A stretch of DNA of 64,000 bases from Limnoperna fortunei (lineage: Eukaryota > Mollusca > Bivalvia > Mytilida > Modiolidae). Shown here in pieces: positions 12,275-27,889 of the stretch (position 1 is its first letter; every line of letters begins with the position of its first letter). The notes beneath the pieces were generated by a model, which saw only the letters and a list, made by a program, of their open reading frames with translations, was not told the DNA's origin and made no database searches. The position numbers were made by a program, and so were the translations under genes. The stretch lies in the NCBI GenBank assembly GCA_944474755.1, contig OX104122.1, forward strand, positions 17,184,641-17,248,640. The letters run 5' to 3'.

Positions 12275-15200
12275 CTGGAACTGAGGACACGTAGACTTGA
12301 CTTATAACTGAGGACAGGGGTCTCGTAGACTTGACTTAGAACTGAGGACAGGGGTCTCGTAGACTTGACTTATAACTGAGGACAGGGGTCTCGTAGACTT
12401 GACTTATAACTGAGGACAGGGGTCTCGTAGACTTGACTTAGAACTGAGGACAGGGGTCTCGTAGACTTGACTTATAACTGAGGACAGGGGTCTCGTAGAC
12501 TTGACTTATAACTGAGGACAGGGGTCTCGTAGACTTGACTTATAACTGAGGACAGGGGTCTCGTAGACTTGACTTATAACTGAGGACAGGGGTCTCGTAG
12601 ACTTGACTTATAACTGAGGACAGGGGTCTCGTAGACTTGACTTATAACTGAGGACAGGGGTCTCGTAGACTTGACTTATAACTGAGGACAGGGGTCTCGT
12701 AGACTTGACTTATAACTGAGGACAGGGGTCTCGTAGACTTGACTTATAACTGAGGACAGGGGTCTCGTAGACTTGACTTATAACTGAGGACAGGGGTCTC
12801 GTAGACTTGACTTATAACTGAGGACAGGGGTCTCGTAGACTTGACTTATAACTGAGGACAGGGGTCTCGTAGACTTGACTTATAACTGAGGACAGGGGTC
12901 TCGTAGACTTGACTTATAACTGAGGACAGGGGTCTCGTAGACTTGACTTAGAACTGAGGACAGGGGTCTCGTAGACTTGACTTAGAACTGAGGACAGGGG
13001 TCTCGTAGACTTGACTTATAACTGAGGACAGGGGTCTCGTAGACTTGACTTATAACTGAGGACAGGGGTCTCGTAGACTTGACTTATAACTGAGGACAGG
13101 GGTCTCGTAGACTTGACTTATAACTGAGGACAGGGGTCTCGTAGACTTGACTTATAACTGAGGACAGGGGTCTCGTAGACTTGACTTATAACTGAGGACA
13201 GGGGTCTCGTAGACTTGACTTATAACTGAGGACAGGGGTCTCGTAGACTTGACTTATAACTGAGGACAGGGGTCTCGTAGACTTGACTTATAACTGAGGA
13301 CAGGGGTCTCGTAGACTTGACTTATAACTGAGGACAGGGGTCTCGTAGACTTATAACTGAGGACAGGGGTCTCGTAGACTTATAACTGAGGACAGGGGTC
13401 TCGTAGACTTATAACTGAGGACAGGGGTCTCGTAGACTTATAACTGAGGACAGGGGTCTCGTAGACTTATAACTGAGGACAGGGGTCTCGTAGACTTGAC
13501 TTATAACTGAGGACAGGGGTCTCGTAGACTTGACTTATAACTGAGGACAGGGGTCTCGTAGACTTATAACTGAGGACAGGGGTCTCGTAGACTTGACTTA
13601 GAACTGAGGACAGGGGTCTCGTAGACTTGACTTAGAACTGAGGACAGGGGTCTCGTAGACTTGACTTAGAACTGAGGACAGGGGTCTCGTAGACTTGACT
13701 TATAACTGAGGACAGGGGTCTCGTAGACTTGACTTATAACTGAGGACAGGGGTCTCGTAGACTTGACTTATAACTGAGGACAGGGGTCTCGTAGACTTGA
13801 CTTATAACTGAGGACAGGGGTCTCGTAGACTTGACTTAGAACTGAGGACAGGGGTCTCGTAGACTTGACTTAGAACTGAGGACAGGGGTCTCGTAGACTT
13901 GACTTAGAACTGAGGACAGGGGTCTCGTAGACTTGACTTAGAACTGAGGACAGGGGTCTCGTAGACTTGACTTATAACTGAGGACAGGGGTCTCGTAGAC
14001 TTGACTTATAACTGAGGACAGGGGTCTCGTAGACTTGACTTATAACTGAGGACAGGGGTCTCGTAGACTTGACTTATAACTGAGGACAGGGGTCTCGTAG
14101 ACTTGACTTATAACTGAGGACAGGGGTCTCGTAGACTTGACTTATAACTGAGGACAGGGGTCTCGTAGACTTGACTTATAACTGAGGACAGGGGTCTCGT
14201 AGACTTGACTTATAACTGAGGACAGGGGTCTCGTAGACTTGACTTATAACTGAGGACAGGGGTCTCGTAGACTTGACTTATAACTGAGGACAGGGGTCTC
14301 GTAGACTTGACTTATTACTGAGGACAGGGGTCTCGTAGACTTGACTTATAACTGAGGACAGGGGTCTCGTAGACTTGACTTATAACTGAGGACAGGGGTC
14401 TCGTAGACTTGACTTATAACTGAGGACAGGGGTCTCGTAGACTTGACTTATAACTGAGGACAGGGGTCTCGTAGACTTGACTTATAACTGAGGACAGGGG
14501 TCTCGTAGACTTGACTTATAACTGAGGACAGGGGTCTCGTAGACTTGACTTATAACTGAGGACAGGGGTCTCGTAGACTTGACTTATAACTGAGGACAGG
14601 GGTCTCGTAGACTTGACTTATAACTGAGGACAGGGGTCTCGTAGACTTGACTTATAACTGAGGACAGGGGTCTCGTAGACTTGACTTATAACTGAGGACA
14701 GGGGTCTCGTAGACTTGACTTATAACTGAGGACAGGGGTCTCGTAGACTTGACTTATAACTGAGGACAGGGGTCTCGTAGACTTGACTTATAACTGAGGA
14801 CAGGGGTCTCGTAGACTTGACTTATAACTGAGGACAGGGGTCTCGTAGACTTGACTTATAACTGAGGACAGGGGTCTCGTAGACTTGACTTATAACTGAG
14901 GACAGGGGTCTCGTAGACTTGACTTATAACTGAGGACAGGGGTCTCGTAGACTTGACTTATAACTGAGGACAGGGGTCTCGTAGACTTGACTTATAACTG
15001 AGGACAGGGGTCTCGTAGACTTGACTTATAACTGAGGACAGGGGTCTCGTAGACTTGACTTATAACTGAGGACAGGGGTCTCGTAGACTTGACTTATAAC
15101 TGAGGACAGGGGTCTCGTAGACTTGACTTATAACTGAGGACAGGGGTCTCGTAGACTTGACTTATAACTGAGGACAGGGGTCTCGTAGACTTGACTTATA

Positions 15201-15846
15201 ACTGAGGACAGGGGTCTCGTAGACTTGACTTATAACTGAGGACAGGGGTCTCGTAGACTTGACTTATAACTGAGGACAGGGGTCTCGTAGACTTGACTTA
15301 TAACTGAGGACAGGGGTCTCGTAGACTTGACTTATAACTGAGGACAGGGGTCTCGTAGACTTGACTTATAACTGAGGACAGGGGTCTCGTAGACTTGACT
15401 TATAACTGAGGACAGGGGTCTCGTAGACTTGACTTATAACTGAGGACAGGGGTCTCGTAGACTTGACTTATAACTGAGGACAGGGGTCTCGTAGACTTGA
15501 CTTATAACTGAGGACAGGGGTCTCGTAGACTTGACTTATAACTGAGGACAGGGGTCTCGTAGACTTGACTTATAACTGAGGACAGGGGTCTCGTAGACTT
15601 GACTTATAACTGAGGACAGGGGTCTCGTAGACTTGACTTATAACTGAGGACAGGGGTCTCGTAGACTTGACTTATAACTGAGGACAGGGGTCTCGTAGAC
15701 TTGACTTATAACTGAGGACAGGGGTCTCGTAGACTTGACTTATAACTGAGGACAGGGGTCTCGTAGACTTGACTTATAACTGAGGACAGGGGTCTCGTAG
15801 ACTTGATTTATAACTGAGGACAGGGGTCTCGTAGACTTGACTTATT
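12275..15846. repeat. 34-bp satellite-like array, about 105 copies
   Basis: The unit is TTATAACTGAGGACAGGGGT plus CTCGTAGACTTGAC. Variants with TTAGAACTG cluster at 12330-12450, 12950-13000, 13600-13680 and 13830-13960. Units of 29 bp lacking TTGAC cluster at about 13350-13490 and near 13560. From about 14320 to 15800 more than 40 consecutive units look identical, which suggests recent amplification. The array stops 115 bp before the acceptor of exon A. Confidence 0.97.
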
Positions 15847-15960
15847 TTGTCGATTTTTCTGATTGCAATTTGGTTGTTTGTTACTTCTTTGTTTTATGTC
15901 ACTGATCAATGTAGTATTGATTTATATGACAATAAAGATAATATGAAAAATTTATTTCAG

Positions 15961-16205
15961 GGGAGAGAAAAAATGACGAGGAATCAGATACTGATGTAAA
16001 TTGTAACAGTGATACTAATGAGACTTTGGCAGATTTGACACCCCAACCAAAAGGAATGGATGACAAATCTATCGTTCCACCCGAAATAGAAATTAGACCA
16101 GTAGACAATATGTCTGTCTGTGGAGTTTTCAGTAATCGCGTTGTCATGTGTGGTAGAATATTTGGCCCCAAAGACTTATTGAAATCGTCGGAAAGTGTAC
16201 CTGGC
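15961..16205 (+). CDS. PRDM3/16-like exon A: N-terminal linker and first half of PR domain
   Basis: The acceptor TTTATTTCAG ends at 15960 and the donor GTAAGT starts at 16206. The exon opens with two bases that finish a split codon, followed by 81 codons, and closes in phase 0. An acidic/Asn-rich stretch (DEESDTDVNCNSDTNET) precedes a segment beginning PPEIEIRPVDNMSVCGVFSN and ending FGPKDLLKSSESVPG. That segment aligns by eye with the start of the PRDM3/16 PR domain (the FELRES...G(L)G(I)...GEKFGP region). The match is weak residue by residue, but the phase into the next exon and the position of the IFGP motif support it. Compared with vertebrates the segment after FGP is short and lacks a recognisable SYGWE-like stretch. 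The exon lies between a 34-bp satellite ending 115 bp upstream and a TCAA microsatellite starting about 260 bp downstream. Confidence 0.78.
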
Positions 16206-16466
16206 GTAAGTTATTAAAACTGTATATTTCTTATTTTTTATTTTGATTTAAACAAAATTCTGAACCAAAACTGCGTGTCTATCCCTATTCTTGAACCTAT
16301 CCCTAAAGGCGCAGTTCTACAGAAGATAGAATGTCACACCAAACTCTCCATACTTTTTGAAGTTTCCTGTCTATTTGTTCATCCCAATGTCGTCTATATA
16401 TTGTTGCTAGTTAACTTCTTGTTGATCTAAATGTATGTAGTAAGAATTCTGGTTGCGTAATCTCCG

Positions 16467-18200
<1,734 letters not shown>

Positions 18201-20200
18201 CCGAGCTAATGTTAAGTGTGTTCCATTTGTTTGCTTATCTAGTTTCTCCCGTTTAACTGAACTTGAATATGGTCCATCGAGGACGTTCGTTTGTTTTTTT
18301 AAAGGGCACAAATATTTTAAAGTTCGTTCATTATGTACAACATGGAAACGTTGTTTAATGTAAGTCATTCATGACAAAAATAATAATTGATAACTGGGAC
18401 ATTTATGAATTTAAATATGACTATCTTTAAAGTTCCGCGTAGTGGGACACTATATTATGCAATATGTACAAGATATAAAAGGCATGATATGAAAGTGAAA
18501 CACGTCAGATAACTTTGAAGGAGGAAGTTTACTTTCGTGTCTATTCCCGCACCGAAGATGGGCGTTAAAAGCACGAATAAGTGGCAAGCATCATAAATTT
18601 GAAAGTTCTTAATACGTGTTGTAACTTTTGTTTATACGTCTCGATTGATCACTAGTTTTAAGTATGCACAAAGAATTTCAAAAACATTAGTTTCAAGTAG
18701 AAATAAGTCTGAAATATTTGCTATGATTTAGATAAAACAAGTACGATTGATACTTTTGGGGTTATCTATTTTATTTGGAGTTACTATCTGGAGATCAAAA
18801 TAACGATAGCCAAATATGCAGGTAGGCAAATAATATAATTCATTTTCAAATATTTAAAATTTGAAAACAGTTGTCCAGTTTTTTTAATGAAAAGTACAAG
18901 AAATTACTGCAAAACTATCGTAGTATCGTAGTTTAGTATATTATTATACCCTCTCCAATTTACATCATTCAGTCGAATTCAAGTATTGGTGTAAGACAAT
19001 AATATTTCGGCATGATAGGGTGTCACACTGTTCTATCAGCAGGAGATAAGATGTTTCATATAAAAATGTATTATTCATCCGAATTCCAATTTTGTATAAT
19101 GCAATATGATATAAATGAAGCGTGTAGAGTGTAATGTAGTATAAATAAGAGTATAGCTTGCAGAGACACGCATCTCACGACAGTTCCTCCCCGTCTCGAG
19201 TTTCTGTAACAAGGTGCAGTGACACATTTTGGGCAGTGTAGTTAATTTCTTGGCCTTTAGACGACCGTAGCTTTGAGTGCAGTTTACTCGTTTTCAATGG
19301 ATTGTGTTCCTATTGAATCTACAATCGCATAATAGAAAATATCATCATGGTGTACTTATTATATTTATAGATACTATAAGATGAAATTTCATTTGGACTG
19401 AATATGCATGTCTTCATATCATGTAAAAAAATATTTGCACTTTATTGAAGTGTGTCATAATAAGGCATATGACATATACCATTTTTATTGTTTAACAAAA
19501 TCTGAAATAGTTGGAAAATTTAGATGATATCATTCATTTGTATTATATCTTTTTAAAAACTATTAAACTATAACATGTTGTATATTAGTGTTATGTACAG
19601 AGTCCACAAATAAAATCGTCTATAAACCCGCCCCCCTAAAAGTAATAAAAATCGCAGCTGACGTCCACTTAAACACTGTAGATCTCAAAGAGAAAGGATA
19701 ATATCTTCGGATGACTAGATGTTTATAGCAAATATGCATAATCAAAAGTTTATTTGATTTGATAGAAAAGTCGATAAATACCGTAAAATCCTGTCTTTCG
19801 GACTGTTAGATGAGGCATTATAATTGAATTATTGTCTCCTTGTATGCTGCATTGACAACATGTGGAGACTGGATTAGACATTACTGCATTGTAAACCTGC
19901 AGGACTAATCAATATTTTTCATACAGAAAAAATATTTTATGTGTGTTGTTCTGTTATTTGCCGGGTATGCGAACTACGTGATATCGGGTCGATTGTCTTT
20001 GCTGGAAGATTGTGAGCTCCCGCTGGCATTACCAGTCAAGTAACCCTGAAATATAATTGATCCATTCGTTGATATAGTCACTGTATAAATTTACTGCCCT
20101 GAAATTACGAAAATGTTTTTTTTTACATAGCGTTGATTTAGCATAACTTTTTGTTCTTTTGGTGCTAAAAAATCTTCATTTGAACTTGCAGTAAATCGGT
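18201..20200. other. Intronic stretch without recognised features
   Basis: Unique AT-rich sequence inside the first large intron of the PRDM3/16-like gene. No exon with family similarity was seen. Confidence 0.5.
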
Positions 20201-20440
20201 TGCTTTGATTAGATGTAGCGCGTGTCTGGCGTATCGGTTGGAGCGCCACATAGTCTTGATTATTCGAAGCGCTTGCCTGGCGTATCGGTTGGAGTGCCAC
20301 ATAGCTTTGATTAGATGAAGCGCGTGTCTGGCGTATCGGTTGGAGCGCACATAGTCTTGATTAGTCGAAGCGCGTGCCTGGCGTATCGGTTGGAGTGCCA
20401 CATAGCTTTGATTAGATGATCTCGTGTCTGGCGTATTAAA
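20201..20440. repeat. 51-bp tandem repeat, about five copies
   Basis: Copies contain GATTAGATGAAGCGCGTGTC, TGGCGTATCGGTTGGAG and CACATAG, and alternate between two subtypes (GTGTCTGG and GTGCCTGG). They are GC-richer than the surroundings and intronic. Confidence 0.9.
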
Positions 20441-20844
20441 TTGTATAACCTTGTTATCTTTGACGAGTTATGTAAAAAAAGTTACATTTTGTCTTTCTTT
20501 AATTTTTAATCACGTCCTGCTTCCTTACAAACGTATATATGTATTTAAATTATTATAGATCCTATTTTGACCTTTAGCCAAAAAGATAACATACCATATC
20601 ATTTACATTAAAATAAACTTAATTATCACCAAGTTTGTGAAAGCTAAAAAAAGCATTTTATTGCTGACGATGATAAAAACTAAACCAAACGATTTAAAAG
20701 TATCATAAATCTTTCGGATTCCATCTATACCTATGTTTACAAGGTTTTCTATAATGTATATCGGGGTAATATACATATCTACGAATTTATCTCAAAATAT
20801 ATGTTAAGTTCATTATTATAAAACAAAATTAATTATGGTGACAC

Positions 20845-21135
20845 CAGAAAGAACAGCTAGAGACACGAGCCGAAGATGAGCCTATTTGAACACTGGGGGA
20901 CAACTAGACACTAGCCGAAGATGAGCAGATCGTAACTCTGGGGTACAGCTAGACAAGAGCCGAACTGCAGGAGCGTATCTGAAATCTGGGGGACAGCTAG
21001 ACATGAGCTGAAGATGAAGGTATCTGAACTCGGAGGAACAGCTGGACTCGACCCGAAAAGGACCAAATGGAATTGATTGACAGCTAGACTCAATGAACAA
21101 ATCACATTTTTGTGTGACAGCTAGACTTGAGGCCC
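20845..21135. repeat. ~48-bp degenerate tandem repeat (ACAGCTAGAC core)
   Basis: About six copies share ACAGCTAGACACGAGCCGAA, and the last two or three are strongly diverged. Intronic. Confidence 0.8.
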
Positions 21136-22049
21136 TTTTATTTAAATATAACAACAATAAGTGAACCCTTATATTCAGCAAACCATTGAACAAAGCATGA
21201 ACATGTAATAAGTACAATTTACCGAAATTATTTTTCAAAATTGAATCAGTAACGTGGCTCATTTTTCTCTTTCATTAATCCAAGTTTCATTTCATATTGA
21301 AATTAACAACATATGTATACACGTAGAGACATCATCCATTAAGAACTATTGAACTGGGGGATACGCATCAATTCTGAAAATCTCTTCTTTTTAACCAACA
21401 AAATATATGATTTTTTGTTTGCCTAATTCAGATTAACACGCGATGTACCAAAAATATAAAAATGGCCTTAAACATTGTAATACCTAAAACTACGTTGCTG
21501 AATTTTTCAACCAATTTTCACAATTTATGTGCGAGTCCTCATTTTCCAATAAACAGGGCTTAGTGCGACAATTAAAGAAGCAACGATGCAAGATGTCTCT
21601 GTTTTTCACGGATGGTTTTTAAAATAAATAATGATAAAATACAAATTAATTTTGTCACAAAAACACATCTGTTACCTTCTTCCAGTATTTAGATGATTAA
21701 ACTTAGATTTGAAATGTCATATATTGTCACCTTAAGATGATAAAATGAGAATTTAAGATAGCTGGTCAGAGATTCCACTGTGGAAGCACGACGTGCTTCC
21801 GAACAATTTGTTCGATTTTCAGCTAACAATTTCTTGTTTATGGTCATGTAATGTTTATCCATTGAAGTTGTATCTTAAAAATTATTTCATGACAAAGAAT
21901 GTTTGACTTCTAGCAATATTGTGTATATGTCATGATTCAACGCTGTTTTTTATTATACATGATATTTTTGTATTTATATAAAACCTGACATTTGGGAAAT
22001 ATTTTTATTCTATTTATTTTTGTAAACTGAAAATGTTGTACTGGTAACT
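21136..22049. other. Intronic stretch containing three abutting palindromes
   Basis: Mostly featureless. At 21773-21813 three inverted repeats lie end to end: TTCCACTGTGGAA, GGAAGCACGACGTGCTTCC and GAACAATTTGTTC. The first two share bases. Confidence 0.6.
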
Positions 22050-23275
22050 TATTAAAATGAACATACACAGCTATATGGTGAAATGAACATACACAGCTAG
22101 ATGGTGAAATGAACATACACAGCTAGATGGTGAAATGAACATACACAGCTTTATGGTGAAATGAACATACACAGCTTTATGGTGAAATGAACATACACAG
22201 CTATATGGTGAAATGAACATACACATCTATATGGTGAAATGAACATACACAGCTATATGGTGAAATGAACATACACAGCTATATGGTGAAATGAACATAC
22301 ACAGCTTTATGGTGAAATGAACATACACAGCTGAACATACACAGCTATATGGTGAAATGAACATACACATCTATATGGTGAAATGAACATACACATCTAT
22401 ATGGTGAAATGAACATACACAGCTATATGGTGAAATGAACATACACAGCTATATGGTGAAATGAACATACACAGCTATATGGTGAAATGAACATACACAG
22501 CTATATGGTGAAATGAACATACACATCTATATGGTGAAATGAACATACACAGCTATATGGTGAAATGAACATACACAGCTATATGGTGAAATGAACATAC
22601 ACAGCTATATGGTGAAATGAACATACACAGCTTTATGGTGAAATGAACATACACAGCTATATGGTGAAATGAACATACACAGCTATATGGTGAAATGAAC
22701 ATACACAGCTATATGGTGAAATGAACATACACATCTATATGGTGAAATGAACATACACAGCTATATGGTGAAATGAACATACAAAGCTATATGGTGAATG
22801 AACATACACAGCTTTGTGGTGAAATAAACATACGCCGCTTTATGGTGAAATGAACACACACAGCTATATGGTGAAATGAACATACACAGCTTTATGGTGA
22901 AATGAACATACACAGCTATATGGTGAAATGAACATACACAGCTTTGTGGTTAAGCTGTGAAATAAACATACACCGCTTTATGGTGAAATGAACATACACA
23001 GCTATATGGTGAAATGAACATACACAGCTATATGGTGAAATGAACATACACAGCTATATGGTGAAATGAACATACACAGCTTTATGGTGAAATGAACATA
23101 CACAGCTTTATGGTGAAATGAACATACACAGCTTTATGGTGAAATGAACATACACAGCTTTATGGTGAATAAACATACACAGCTATATGGTGAAATGAAC
23201 ATACACAGCTTTATGGTGAAATGAACATACACAGCTTTGTGGTGAAATAAACATACACAGATATATGGTGAAGTG
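22050..23275. repeat. 26-bp minisatellite, about 47 copies
   Basis: The unit is GAACATACACAGCTATATGG plus TGAAAT, with subtypes CTTTATGG, CTAGATGG and CATCTATATGG. One truncated unit lies at about 22322-22332. Intronic, in the first large intron. Confidence 0.96.
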
Positions 23276-25769
23276 TCTAAGGAGGACAGGTGAAAAACAT
23301 AAAACATTATTTCCCGTGTAAAGTAGTAATAATAAATATTACACATTCCTCAGAGGAAAATTTTGGTTATTATTGACGTTTGTAGAATATAATTTGTGTA
23401 CTCTTTGTCTGACAAGAATTTAATATTTTATTTCATGTATAGCTAAATTCCATGTGTGTGGTTAAATACTTGTTTTATTATTATAAAATGTTGCAACTTT
23501 CAATTTCAAATATCATTACAACTATACATGATATAACACAAATGATTTTGACATGATGATTTGGGAAAACGATTTTAATTATAATATTTACCAATGACCG
23601 ATTGTCCACATGTCGGATTACGGAGACATGTGACAATTTTAAATATAAGATACACAAACGAATTAAACTGTGTATTGAAGATTATGGAATTGATAAGTGT
23701 ATTATTTCATAATAAAGTAACTAAATTTGATTAATTTTGTTACCTTGGTCGTCTTATCTCGATGTCAATGCAAGTTTCAATTCTTTGTAAGGAAAATGAA
23801 TGATTGAATAGGTTGATAATGGTTTGCACCGAGTGATGTAGTTATCTTTACATTTCATTCACTAAAATTCAGACTTTTCAGCACCTTCAATATATCCCAG
23901 CATTCCATAAAATTCACATGCAGACAAATAAAATTACTCGCCTTTTCTTCTGATGCAATTTTTACAATTAGATATAGTTCAAGTATTTTGTTTATTAATA
24001 TTTATATTATAATTGAATTTTTCATGGTCTGAGAAAATGAAAAAAATGTAACTAATATGTGATTTTCTGACAGTAACTTACCATTCTAAAATAATTTTTA
24101 CACGGTCTGGGTTCGACAGTTGGCGTTACAGAGACAGACATTTTATCTTGTCAAAAGATTAAGGCATAAATTTGGGATAAAAACTATATTAATGACTTTC
24201 CCTGATGACTATTTTAAACAATTTGTATTTCTGCACAACTATAGGTCACGTCTTATGTAACATCTGTATAGGTTAGGACCATAACCAGAAATGTTTCCTT
24301 TATGTATCATATTTGAAAAAATACAAAATATCTAATACCTGAAATTAATAGAACACAGAATATCAAACGAGTATTTTTTTTAACGCCAGCCTTTTTCAGC
24401 CTCACGTTCTCCTCAAATGTTTGGGTATAACAAACTAAATGTCGCTGTATGTGTGTTGCAAGGCAAAAATTCGCGTTCTAAGAAGGCTTTTGTTTAAATG
24501 TTATATATTTTAACTTGCTATCTATAACACTGGACTCGTTCTGTAAAAGACAGAGAAGATTAAATGGGAAGGAATAGCCGCTACTGTCAAAATCAAGATA
24601 TTTAACTATATGTCACTCGAGATAAATATGACGTGTCATCGAAGACAAGGTCTTTTGTTTACATTTATAGGAAGATGACGGTATCGGGACCATAATCTTC
24701 AAAGTCGTTGGGTGGCCCACCCAAACTTTAACTGTCATCAAACTTTATGAATGAAATCTAGAAATTTAAAGGTGACCTTTAATTTTTGACACCTACTGAT
24801 AACAGTAATTTGTTTACAAATTAAACCAATCGTTTAAATCGATTTAATTAAAGAAATAAATTTCTTGTCAGATTCAGCGTAAAATGTACATGGAAGAGTT
24901 TAGAGATGTAAACAGATGTGAAACTTATTCCAGTAAATTTAATCAAATGACAACTCTGTCTATTCCTTTATTCGTCCGATTGTCAGTTTGGTTAAACTTT
25001 GTAACGGCATATTTGATATACAATATCGTCTAAACAAAGTATATTATTTACATCATGAATACGGCTTCTGATATGAAAGAAGGGATTCTCAGATCACCAA
25101 ATTATTTAAGTTTTAAATCCATTGAAATTTAATTAATTCAACAAAATTTCAAGGTGTTTAACCTTTAAATAAAACATTAAAAATGTTAACTTATCCTGTC
25201 TGATACATTAAATAGAAATGACTAATAATTACCCCTGTAGTATCCCTGCGTAATTGGTTTAATGCCATGATGAACCAGGTATCAAATTCTTAAATGCTCC
25301 TTCTGACATCTTGCGGACAATATAGATCTGGATATATTGATAAAATGCCTATATTTTTGTTATAGTTGTCAGTACATGATCTATTGTGACACGAAGAAAT
25401 CTTCTCTGGCCATATATTTAAACAAAGATAAGATGAATCCGGCTGGATACCGAGAATCATGGTAGATATAGGGATCGCCGTTTAAAATGATGTCTATTTC
25501 CCTCGATGTTTACTGCATGCTGCAACTCTTTTTCAAATAAGTCATTGTTACAATTTGCTAATAAAAATATCGAATAGCGTAAACTTTTTAATTATAACAT
25601 ACCTATGCATTTGAGAAAATCACAATTTTAAGAACAGTAATCCTGACTTTGGAGAAAAACACCCGTTGACATTGTAAAGACATTTCCTTCAATACATTCT
25701 GTTTATTTGTTTGTTATTTAAATTCAGAAAAAAACTTAACATTTTTTTGTATGACGCCAGGGACAGTTC
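23276..25769. other. Intronic stretch without recognised features
   Basis: Unique AT-rich sequence. No exon, RNA gene or transposon can be supported. Confidence 0.5.
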
Positions 25770-26700
25770 AGATTTTTTTTGTGTGACATTAGGGCTCATT
25801 CCATTCAGAAGTATTTAATTTGTATGGCGCATGTGCCATTTAGAAGTTTTTATTTGTATAGCGCCAGGGCCATTAAGAAGGTTTTGATTTGTTTATTGCC
25901 ATGGCCCATTCTGAAGTTTTTATTTGTATGGCGACAAGGCCCATTCAGACGTTTTATTGTATGGCGCCAGGGCCATTAAGAAGTTTTTATTTGTATGGCG
26001 ACAAGGCCCATTCAGATGTTTCTTTTTTGTATGGCGCCAGGGCCATTAAGAAGTTTTTATTTGTATGGCGACAAGGCCCATTCAGACTTTTTTTGTATGG
26101 CGCCAGGGCCATTAAGAAGTTTTTATTTGTATGGCGAAGAGGCCATTTCAGAAATTTTTTATTTGTATTGCACCAGGGCACATTCAAAGATTTTATTTGT
26201 ATGGCGCCACGGCAACATTCAGAAGTTTTTATTTTTTCATTTATTAGGCGGGGCCGTTCAGGAAGTTTTTTATTTCTATGGCATCAGGGCACATTCAAAG
26301 TTTTTATTTGTATGGCGCCACGGCAATATTCAGGAGTTTTTATTTTTATGGCGCCATGGCAACATTCAGAAGTTTGTATTTGTATTCATATGGGTGGTGC
26401 CGTTCAGGAAGTTTGTTATTTCTATGGCACCAGGGCACATTAAAAGTTTTTATTTGTATGGCGCCATGGCAATATTCAGGATTTTTTATTTGTATGGCGC
26501 CATGGAAATATTCAGAAGTTTTTGTTTGTATGGCGCTAGGTCATATTCAAAGTTTTTATTTGTATGGCGACTTGGCAATATTCAGAAGTTTTTATTTCTA
26601 TGGAGCCATGGCAATATTCAGAAGTTTTTATTTGAATGGCGCTAGGGCCCGTTCAGTTTTTATTTGCATGGCGCCAGGCCCATTATTATTTTCTGAAAAT
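25770..26700. repeat. ~34-bp minisatellite (TTTTTATTTGTATGGCGCCA core)
   Basis: About 27 copies contain a TATGGCGCCA block followed by GGGCCATT and CAGAAG. The period varies from about 32 to 36 bp. Several frames in both directions stay partly open, which reflects the repeats and not genes. Confidence 0.93.
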
Positions 26701-27889
26701 ATTTAGTTTTTAAATAACTATCAACATCATGTTTTTCCGTGAATGAACCTTTTATTCTGACATTCTTGTTATGTTATGTGGTAAACTATATAATGAACGG
26801 AAAATCCAGAAATCTTTAATATATATATGGCTATTTTAAAATCTTTTTTCTCGAAATCGTTAATGTTTTTGGCAGTATAACACTATGCGAGCTGTAACGT
26901 TAAATATTTTAACAAAAGCATTATCACTTTAAATTTTAGAATTATTATTTTACTCTTTTTTAATAATGAAGGCTCGTTCAATTATATAAACCAACTTTTC
27001 CAGCTTGACCAGTCTTAATGAAAATTATAATTATATCCTTCCAAATAAAGTCTAATTTTCTTAATTAAACAAGCTATATCTGCGTTTTTCATTCTTTTAA
27101 TTTCGCTTACAAATGTCAAAATTTCACATGATATCAAATTCTTTAACTCTCATATCAATGGTTTCGTGGAATGGCATGTCAGTGAGGGAAAAACAGAAGT
27201 TTCATTTTAGATAATCATTGATTCTAAATAAAAGAAAATGATTTCATACCCCAATTTAATAAGTTTGCACTAAAATGATGGTTTAGGGCTAAGATCAGGT
27301 TTCGCGGCGATATTACAGACTTGCTTCCTTTTTAGTCACATTGGACATTGTTTGGACACGGCAACTGACAGTGGGTTCAAGTCATGCGATGACATATTAT
27401 TTGTTTTTATTGACAGTCATTGATCTTGAAAATAAAAACTTCGTTGTTTAAATCTTTATGAAAAACTTAATGTTTTTGTCAACAAACAATAACTTCTGAA
27501 CGTACAATTTTTTCTCGAACTGGTTAATTGACGAACGCTAAGATATATCATTCTACGACCCTTTTCTCGTCCTAGTCTATATTAATATGTGCTCGAGTAA
27601 TGTTAAACCCTCAGTCCTAGTTTACAAGTGCCAATAGTTGTGTTGTTAACGCGCGTAAATCGTTCAAAGTCCGTTCATGTTCTCAATTCGTCTTCGTTAG
27701 TATTTGATTTGTGATCGATTGTTATTGGACATTGTGGAACACATTTATATATGGGTTCTTTTGGGTCCTGGGATTTGGGGGCCATGTCACTCCTTTCAGG
27801 TCGTATTTGTATCTTATTGGCTGTCACATGCTGTCCTTATATATTCCGCTATGAATTAATTATTTATGTATCAATTATTGTTGTTTCAG
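26701..27889. other. Intronic stretch leading to exon B
   Basis: No repeats or exons recognised before the acceptor at 27889. Confidence 0.5.

Noticed and set aside
12275..15846. CRISPR array
   Set aside because: Units are contiguous with no unique spacers, the genome is eukaryotic, and no cas-like genes are present.
25889..26706. Overlapping 142-216 codon frames
   Set aside because: Three frames on the + strand and one on the - strand are open over the same ~34-bp repeat, so none is credible.
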